Positions 1 to 4,382 of a stretch of DNA of 7,859 bases are shown here, piece by piece. The notes under the pieces were generated by a model. It saw nothing but the letters and a program-made list of their open reading frames with translations. It did not search any database and was not told the origin of the DNA. Each line of letters starts with the position of its first letter. Positions within the stretch are counted from its first letter, which is position 1. The stretch comes from an uncultured Actinomycetospora sp. (lineage in GTDB: Bacteria > Actinomycetota > Actinomycetes > Mycobacteriales > Pseudonocardiaceae), in NCBI GenBank assembly GCA_902805495.1, contig CADCTH010000420.1:1-7859 (forward strand). Reading direction: 5' to 3'. A program made the position numbers and the translations under genes.

Positions 1-1554
1 GGCGGCCGGCGCCGCGGCGTGGGCCGCGCGCCGCGGCCGCTCCTGGCCCGACCCGCCGGTGCCATCGGTGCTGCCGGCGGCCTCGTCCGCGCCGGGCCAG
101 GCGTGCCGGCCGTTGACCGGGATCGGCCCGGAGGCGGGCGCTCCGTTCGACAGCGCGTCGTGGTGACCGTTGGTGGACGCCGAAACGCGACGCCCGTCGT
201 CGTCGGCGCCGCCACGGCGGGGCGCGGGCACCGCGGAGGCCGGTACGCGCTCCAGGCCCCGGTCACCGACGGTGGGCACGGTCGGCGCGGCCTCGGCGGC
301 CAGGGCGGCGGGCAGGACGAGCACGGCCGTCACGCCGGAGCCGGGGGTCGGGGTCAGCGAGACCTCGATCCCGTGCCGCTCGGCGAGCCGTGCGACGACG
401 TGGAAGCCCAGCCGGCGGGCCGCCGCGGACACGTCGACCTCCTGCGGGTCGCCCATCAGCTCGTTGGCCGCCGCGAGCTCGGCGGGCGGCATGCCGATGC
501 CGGTGTCCTCGATGATCACGATGTGCGCGCCGGGCGCACGGTGGTAGGCCCGGCTCTGGATGAGCACCGGCGCCGAGGGCGGCGAGTAGCGCGCGGCGTT
601 CTCGACCAGCTCGGCGATCATGTGGGTCACGTCGGCGACCGAGCTCCCGACGATCCGCGGGCGCTCGTCGACCGCGAGCGTGACGCGGTCCAGGTCCTCG
701 GTCTCGGCGACGCCGGCGCGGACGACGTCGCGCAGCGCGACGGGGGCCGACCAGACCCGCGCCGGCTGCTCGCCCGAGAGCACCAGCAGGCTCTCGGCGT
801 TGCGGCGCACGCGGGTGGCCAGGTGGTCGAGCCGGAAGAGGTCGGCGAGCGCGTCGGGGTCGCGCTCGCGCTCCTCGAGGTCGTTGATGATGTCGAGCTG
901 GCGGTGGAACATGCTCTGGTTGCGGCGCGCGAGGTTCAGCAGCAGTTCCGAGGTGAACTCCTGCTGGCGCACGCGGGCGTCCGACAGTTCCTTCGTCAGT
1001 TCCTGGCGGCGGCGCTGCTCGTCCTCGGTGATCTTGCAGAAGATGGCGACGCCGAGGCACGCGAGCAGCACCGCGCCACCGTGGATCAGCGACCATCCCC
1101 ACGGATTGTGCTGCCCCCCGTGGTGGTTGAACATCAGCGACGGGACGAGCGCCGAGCCGAGCCCGTGGCTGATCACGGTGAAGACGATGTTGAAGACGAA
1201 CGGCACCCAGTGCTGGTACAGCGTCAGGAAACCGATGATCACGAAGAACGAGAAGTGCGCCTCGATCGAGCCCCCGGAGAGCACCACGAGGCCCGCGGAC
1301 GTGGCGGTGAGGCCGGCCGTGACCCACAACGAGCCGCTCATCCGACCCGGGCTGAACCAGCCCCCGGCGGTCGTGACCAGCGGGATCAGTGCGATCGCGG
1401 TCACGAGCCAGGCCGGGTTCGCCAGCGCCAGCCCGTAGATCGCCAGGGCGGGCGACTGCACGAGCAGCAGCACGAGCAGGAACCGGTGACGGCGCTGCCA
1501 GGCCGCGTCGTCGACCATGTCCCCGCGGGGGAGGTAGTCCAGGACCCGGACCAT
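1..1554 (-). CDS. CvnA-like membrane sensor histidine kinase (partial, C-terminus beyond left edge)
   Basis: This minus-strand frame is open for 518 codons and has no stop before the left edge. Residues 25-173 hold about six hydrophobic segments, with a His/aromatic-rich stretch (GGSIEAHFSFF, residues 94-104; LYQHW, 112-116). A charged coiled linker (176-205) follows. Next comes the dimerisation-type region starting NLARRNQ at 207, with H217 and RLDHLATR (H244). The HATPase domain shows the N box ELVENAARYSPP (N319), the G1 box DTGIGM (D350) and G2-type glycines (G383, G407). From about 418 the tail is Pro/Ala/Gly-rich and probably disordered. The LARRNQ...LDHLATR core is typical of the conservon CvnA family, whose partners are usually a roadblock protein, a DUF742 protein and a small GTPase; here they would lie beyond the left edge (inference). 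I chose ATG 1554 because it keeps the LDYLPRGD leader seen in related sensors. ATG 1518 and GTG 1614, which has GGGGGA 7 bases upstream, are alternatives. The ligand is unknown. Confidence 0.85.
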   Translation of the reverse strand, partial: MVRVLDYLPRGDMVDDAAWQRRHRFLLVLLLVQSPALAIYGLALANPAWLVTAIALIPLVTTAGGWFSPGRMSGSLWVTAGLTATSAGLVVLSGGSIEAHFSFFVIIGFLTLYQHWVPFVFNIVFTVISHGLGSALVPSLMFNHHGGQHNPWGWSLIHGGAVLLACLGVAIFCKITEDEQRRRQELTKELSDARVRQQEFTSELLLNLARRNQSMFHRQLDIINDLEERERDPDALADLFRLDHLATRVRRNAESLLVLSGEQPARVWSAPVALRDVVRAGVAETEDLDRVTLAVDERPRIVGSSVADVTHMIAELVENAARYSPPSAPVLIQSRAYHRAPGAHIVIIEDTGIGMPPAELAAANELMGDPQEVDVSAAARRLGFHVVARLAERHGIEVSLTPTPGSGVTAVLVLPAALAAEAAPTVPTVGDRGLERVPASAVPAPRRGGADDDGRRVSASTNGHHDALSNGAPASGPIPVNGRHAWPGADEAAGSTDGTGGSGQERPRRAAHAAAPAA

Positions 1555-1684
1555 GCGCGCGTTCCACCGTTCTTCGTCGTCGGGGGCTCGGACGAACCGG
1601 GCCGGACCGTACACGCGCCGTTCCCCCGTTCCGGCGGCAGAACCGCGGAAGTGCCGCCGGCGACCGGGAAAGGTCGTGCACCAT

Positions 1685-1710
1685 TTCACGGCGCGTTGAT
1701 GATGGGTTCC
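1685..1710 (-). promoter_or_regulatory. Possible ECF-sigma-type promoter for the kinase gene (weak)
   Basis: On the minus strand GGAACC (1710-1705) is followed after 14 bases by CGTGAA (1690-1685). GGAAC with a downstream CGT element about 15-17 bases away resembles the general form of ECF sigma-factor promoters. It lies about 130 bases upstream of the assumed kinase start at 1554 and about 70 bases upstream of the alternative GTG at 1614. This rests on motif resemblance alone, and the spacing is slightly short. Confidence 0.18.
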
Positions 1711-1906
1711 CGTCGGGGACCGTCCGCCGGGCATTCGCAGGTCCGGGCGGGCGTACGCATTGCCGCCGAACGGCCGCAGCGGCCGAGGATGTGCCGCGGC
1801 GCGAAAGTGCGGCCGAAAGAGTCCGGGGATCGGCCGCCCGAGGGGGTGCACCACTCCGAGATCTTCGCTCGCGCGCGCGAACGACCCTGAACGCTGGTGC
1901 GACCGC

Positions 1907-1944
1907 TCGTCCGTCCTCGGACCGAATGCACCGGGCACGGACGA
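1907..1944. terminator. Inverted repeat downstream of the dehydrogenase gene, possible terminator
   Basis: The arms TCGTCCGT (1907-1914) and ACGGACGA (1937-1944) pair perfectly over 8 bases around a 22-base loop. The structure begins 40 bases past the stop codon of the dehydrogenase gene at 1984. There is no T-run after it on either strand, and the loop is long for an intrinsic terminator. It may instead be a protein-binding palindrome or chance. Confidence 0.25.
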
Positions 1945-1983
1945 CCACTGTGCGTGACCGTCGTGAGGGGCTCCGACGGAGGA

Positions 1984-2835
1984 CTACCCGCGGGGACGCG
2001 GCCGCAGTCCGGCGGGATCCGCGAGGTCGCCGGGGACGTCCTCGGGGCGCCGTCCGCCCCAGTCGCTCGTGGCCAGCGCGCGGTAGACCTCGGCGAGGGC
2101 CTCGAACAGCGCCGGGGTCAGACCGGCGTCCTCCTGGGTCGCGGCGATCTCGGTCATCTCGTCGACGAACCGCCAGGCCTTGGTGGCGGCCGCCGCGGCC
2201 GGGGCGACGCCGGCGTCGGGGAAGTCGAGGCGCAGGTAGGCGAGCACGGTGTCGAGCACGCCGTGCGCCTCGGCGGTGACCAGCGCGTGCGCGAGCAGTG
2301 CCTGGTGCCCCTTGCGCACCGAGGCGGTGCACGCCTTCGCCGCGCTGGCCGCCCCGACCGGGCCGTCGAGGACGAGCCAGCGCACGCCGGGCGCGTCGAG
2401 CGCCGCCACCTCGCCCGCGCGGGCGCCGGAGAGGAACACCCGGGTCGCGACGCCGGCGTCCGGCCGCGGCGGCGGCCCGGAGATCGCGCCGTCCACGAGG
2501 TCGCCCGGCAGCGACGCCGCGATGGCCGCGACCGTGGCCGGGGCGACCGCGTCCATCTCGACGACCAGGGGCCGGGCACCGGTGCGGGTGCACGCCGCCC
2601 CCAGGTCCTCGCCCGCGGTCCGGGCGGCGCCGGGCGGGTCGACGACGAGCACCACGTCGACGGCGGCCACGAGGTCGTCGAGGGCGCCGGCGTCGGCGAA
2701 CACCGGGCGTGCACGGGCGGCGGTGGCCGGCGAGCGTCCCGCCAGGGTCGTCAGGACCCGGTGCCCGCCCGCGACGAGGCAGGCGCCGAGGGCCGTGCCC
2801 ATGGCCCCGGGGGCGACGACGCCGACGGTGCTCAC
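1984..2835 (-). CDS. NAD(P)-binding dehydrogenase of the 6-phosphogluconate/3-hydroxyisobutyrate family, DUF1932 type
   Basis: The 283-residue protein begins with a Rossmann fold (VGVVAPGAMG, residues 4-13), where P9-G10-x-M-G replaces the usual GLGxMG. GRS at 33-35 follows the second beta strand; an arginine here usually favours NADP(H), so NADPH is an inference. The C-terminal helical half (about 158-265) has GPVGAASAAKACTASVRKG, with K167 at the position of the family's catalytic lysine. The AxxKG...ALxxEA...GV layout marks the DUF1932 (phosphogluconate-dehydrogenase-like C-terminal) subgroup. Such enzymes oxidise beta-hydroxy acids or reduce ketones or imines; the substrate cannot be read here. 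The start is GTG at 2835, only 7 bases after the stop of the monooxygenase gene (2843-2845). No good Shine-Dalgarno is present, so translational coupling in a two-gene operon is likely. Length and reading frame look intact. Confidence 0.88.
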   Translation of the reverse strand: MSTVGVVAPGAMGTALGACLVAGGHRVLTTLAGRSPATAARARPVFADAGALDDLVAAVDVVLVVDPPGAARTAGEDLGAACTRTGARPLVVEMDAVAPATVAAIAASLPGDLVDGAISGPPPRPDAGVATRVFLSGARAGEVAALDAPGVRWLVLDGPVGAASAAKACTASVRKGHQALLAHALVTAEAHGVLDTVLAYLRLDFPDAGVAPAAAAATKAWRFVDEMTEIAATQEDAGLTPALFEALAEVYRALATSDWGGRRPEDVPGDLADPAGLRPRPRG

Positions 2836-2842
2836 CGGCGGA

Positions 2843-4327
2843 TCAGCCCGCGGCGCGCTGGGCCTCGGGGGCGTGCGTGACCGCGGGGACGAAGCGCATC
2901 GCGTCGTCGTCGACCCGGCCGCGTCGCAGCGCCACCGCGTCGATCGCGTAGTTCATCGCGAGCCGCCACGGCGCCCGGGTCCCCTGTTTGGGCAGGTCGT
3001 CGATCGAGCGCTGGACGTAGCCCGCGCCGAAGTCGAGGAACGGCGCCTCCTCGACCTCCGGGTCGCGCTCCGGCACGGCGACGCCGAGGCCGCTCCTCCG
3101 CAGGTGCCGCAGCAGCTTCACGACGTACTCGGCGACGAGGTCGACCTTGAGCGTCCAGGAGGCGTTGGTGTAGCCGATCATGTACACGAGGTTCGGGACG
3201 CCGGAGAGCATCATGCCCTTGTAGGCCATGGTGTCGGGCAGGTGCACGGGCTCGCCGTCGACGACCACCTCGGCGCCGCCGAACATCTGCAGGTTCAGGC
3301 CCGTGGCGGTGACGACGACGTCGGCCTCGAGCTCGCGGCCCGACCGCAGCCGGATGCCGGTCTCGGTGAACGTCTCGACGTGGTCGGTGACGATGTCCGC
3401 CCGGCCGTGCCGGATCGACCGGAACAGGTCGCCGTCGGGAACCATGCACATCCGCTGGTCCCACGGGTCGTAGCTCGGGTTGAAGTGGGTGTCGACGTCG
3501 TAGCCCTCGGGCAGCGCGGACCGCGTCGCCTTGCGCAGCAGCCCGCGCACGAAGCGCGGGAAACGCTGGCTGACCTGGTAGAGCGCGATGATCTGCGCGA
3601 TGTTCTTGGCGCGGGTGAGCGGGTCGGCCACGGCGCGCGGGAGGAACCGCGAGAGCGTCTGCGCGACGACGTCGGTGCGCCCGATCGAGAGCACGTAGCT
3701 CGGCGAGCGCTGTAGCATCGTCACGTGGCCGGCGGCCCCGTCCCCCTCCAGCATCGCGGGCCCCAGCGTCACGGCGGTCGCGCCGCTGCCGATGACGACG
3801 ACGCGCCGGCCGGCGTAGTCCAGCTCGGGGTCCCAGAGCTGCGGGTGCACGACCGTGCCGCCGAAGCGGTCGAGGCCGGGCAGGTCCGGGGTGTAGCCCT
3901 GGTCGTAGCGGTAGTAGCCCGAGCACATGAGCAGGAACGAGCAGGTCAGCGTCTCCTGACCCGGGATCTCGAGGGTCCAGCGCTGGGCGTCGGGTTCCCA
4001 CGACGCGCGGGTCAGGCGGTGGCCGTAGCGGATCTTCTCGGCGACCCCGTACTCCTGCGCGGTCTCGCGGACGTACTCGAGGATCGACGGGCCGTCGGCC
4101 AGCGCGGTGGCGCTGCTCCAGGGGCGGAAGCGGTAGCCCAGGGTGTGCATGTCGGAGTCCGAGCGGATGCCCGGGTACCGGAACAGGCTCCACGTGCCGC
4201 CCAGGTCGTCGCGGGCCTCGAGCACCGCGTAGCGGTGGTCGGGCAGCTCGCGCTCGAGGTGACAGGCGGTGCCGATCCCGGACAGGCCCGCGCCGACGAT
4301 GACCACGTCGAGGTGCTCGGTACTCAC
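2843..4327 (-). CDS. ethA: EthA-like FAD/NADPH-dependent Baeyer-Villiger monooxygenase
   Basis: This 494-residue flavoprotein inserts oxygen next to a ketone or oxidises sulfur in thioamide or thioether substrates. The FAD Rossmann motif is GAGLSG (12-17). The NADPH motif is GSGATA (180-185). Between them is the Baeyer-Villiger fingerprint FxGxxxHxxxWD (F155, G157, H161, W165, D166). Blocks such as RYPGIRSDSDM, MAYKGMMLSG, TNASWTLK and PKQGTRAPWRL match my memory of Mycobacterium tuberculosis EthA, the enzyme that activates ethionamide, almost position for position, and the length (489 in EthA) agrees. The native substrate is unknown. I prefer GTG 4327 to in-frame GTG 4336, because it gives the EthA-like start STEHLDVVIVGAG and sits 7 bases after a TANNNT element. 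A DUF1932 dehydrogenase follows after 7 bases. No TetR-type ethR gene is adjacent, unlike the M. tuberculosis locus, but two palindromes overlap the promoter. Confidence 0.95.
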   Translation of the reverse strand: MSTEHLDVVIVGAGLSGIGTACHLERELPDHRYAVLEARDDLGGTWSLFRYPGIRSDSDMHTLGYRFRPWSSATALADGPSILEYVRETAQEYGVAEKIRYGHRLTRASWEPDAQRWTLEIPGQETLTCSFLLMCSGYYRYDQGYTPDLPGLDRFGGTVVHPQLWDPELDYAGRRVVVIGSGATAVTLGPAMLEGDGAAGHVTMLQRSPSYVLSIGRTDVVAQTLSRFLPRAVADPLTRAKNIAQIIALYQVSQRFPRFVRGLLRKATRSALPEGYDVDTHFNPSYDPWDQRMCMVPDGDLFRSIRHGRADIVTDHVETFTETGIRLRSGRELEADVVVTATGLNLQMFGGAEVVVDGEPVHLPDTMAYKGMMLSGVPNLVYMIGYTNASWTLKVDLVAEYVVKLLRHLRRSGLGVAVPERDPEVEEAPFLDFGAGYVQRSIDDLPKQGTRAPWRLAMNYAIDAVALRRGRVDDDAMRFVPAVTHAPEAQRAAG

Positions 4328-4334
4328 GCGTACC
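4319..4334. promoter_or_regulatory. Operator-like palindrome 1 (GGTAC-N6-GTACC) over the ethA start
   Basis: GGTACTCACGCGTACC is an inverted repeat with perfect 5-bp arms and a 6-base centre. It spans the GTG start codon (4327-4325) and the predicted transcription start of the monooxygenase gene. Together with flanking bases, 16 of 18 positions are identical to the second copy at 4347-4362. A repressor bound here would block transcription initiation. Although part of it encodes the first residues, the same element recurs in non-coding sequence, which argues against a purely coding origin. Confidence 0.6.
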
Positions 4335-4363
4335 ACGCTAGCGCCCGGTACTCGTGCGTACCA
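4335..4363 (-). promoter_or_regulatory. Predicted leaderless promoter of the ethA-like gene
   Basis: On the minus strand TAGCGT (4340-4335) fits the actinobacterial -10 form TANNNT. A weak -35-like TGGTAC (4363-4358) lies 17 bases upstream. The 7 bases between the -10 and GTG 4327 put the transcription start at or one base before the start codon. No Shine-Dalgarno is present upstream. The promoter lies wholly in the 55-base gap after polA, so the monooxygenase unit can be transcribed independently of polA. Confidence 0.5.
4347..4362. promoter_or_regulatory. Operator-like palindrome 2 (GGTAC-N6-GTACC) in the ethA promoter
   Basis: GGTACTCGTGCGTACC repeats the palindrome at 4319-4334 with two changes in the centre (AC to GT). 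The centres are 28 bases apart. This copy lies entirely in the gap between polA and the monooxygenase gene and overlaps the likely -35 element and the spacer. Tandem palindromes across a promoter are typical of TetR, GntR or MarR-type repressors; which family binds here cannot be told. Confidence 0.6.
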
Positions 4364-4382
4364 GCGGATGTGATCGCCGCCG

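Larger units (their letters stand above)
1555..1983. other. Non-coding gap of about 430 bases upstream of the kinase gene
   Basis: This stretch lies between the stop of the dehydrogenase gene (1984) and the kinase start (1554), with both genes on the minus strand. It should contain the kinase promoter and leader. The only minus-strand open frame of note (1931-1686, 81 codons) has about one codon in five ending in A or T, more than the neighbouring genes, and resembles no family I know. Structured sequence includes an 8-bp inverted repeat (1907-1914 with 1937-1944) and a short hairpin CGGCCG-CAG-CGGCCG at 1771-1785. No tRNA-like or riboswitch-like structure was recognised. Confidence 0.6.

Noticed and set aside
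1686..1931. An 81-codon minus-strand open frame in the 430-base gap, with several cysteines
   Set aside because: About 18 of its codons end in A or T, more than in the real genes. It has no recognisable motif and no clear ribosome-binding site.
263..2593. A 776-codon minus-strand open frame
   Set aside because: It crosses the kinase, the gap and the dehydrogenase in the wrong frame and is rich in Arg, Pro and Ala. The true frames there carry clear ATPase and Rossmann motifs.
2249..3715. A 488-codon plus-strand open frame opposite the monooxygenase and dehydrogenase genes
   Set aside because: It is the antisense shadow of two well-supported genes, has biased composition, and shows no domain.
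4328..4336. GTG 4336 as the start of the ethA-like gene
   Set aside because: It would add three residues not seen in EthA, and it overlaps the predicted -10 element. GTG 4327 fits the leaderless layout better, though this is not proven.
4328..4382. A polA terminator in the 55-base gap
   Set aside because: The inverted repeats there have 5-bp arms and occur twice with near-identical sequence, and no T-run follows. Operator sites explain them better than a terminator.
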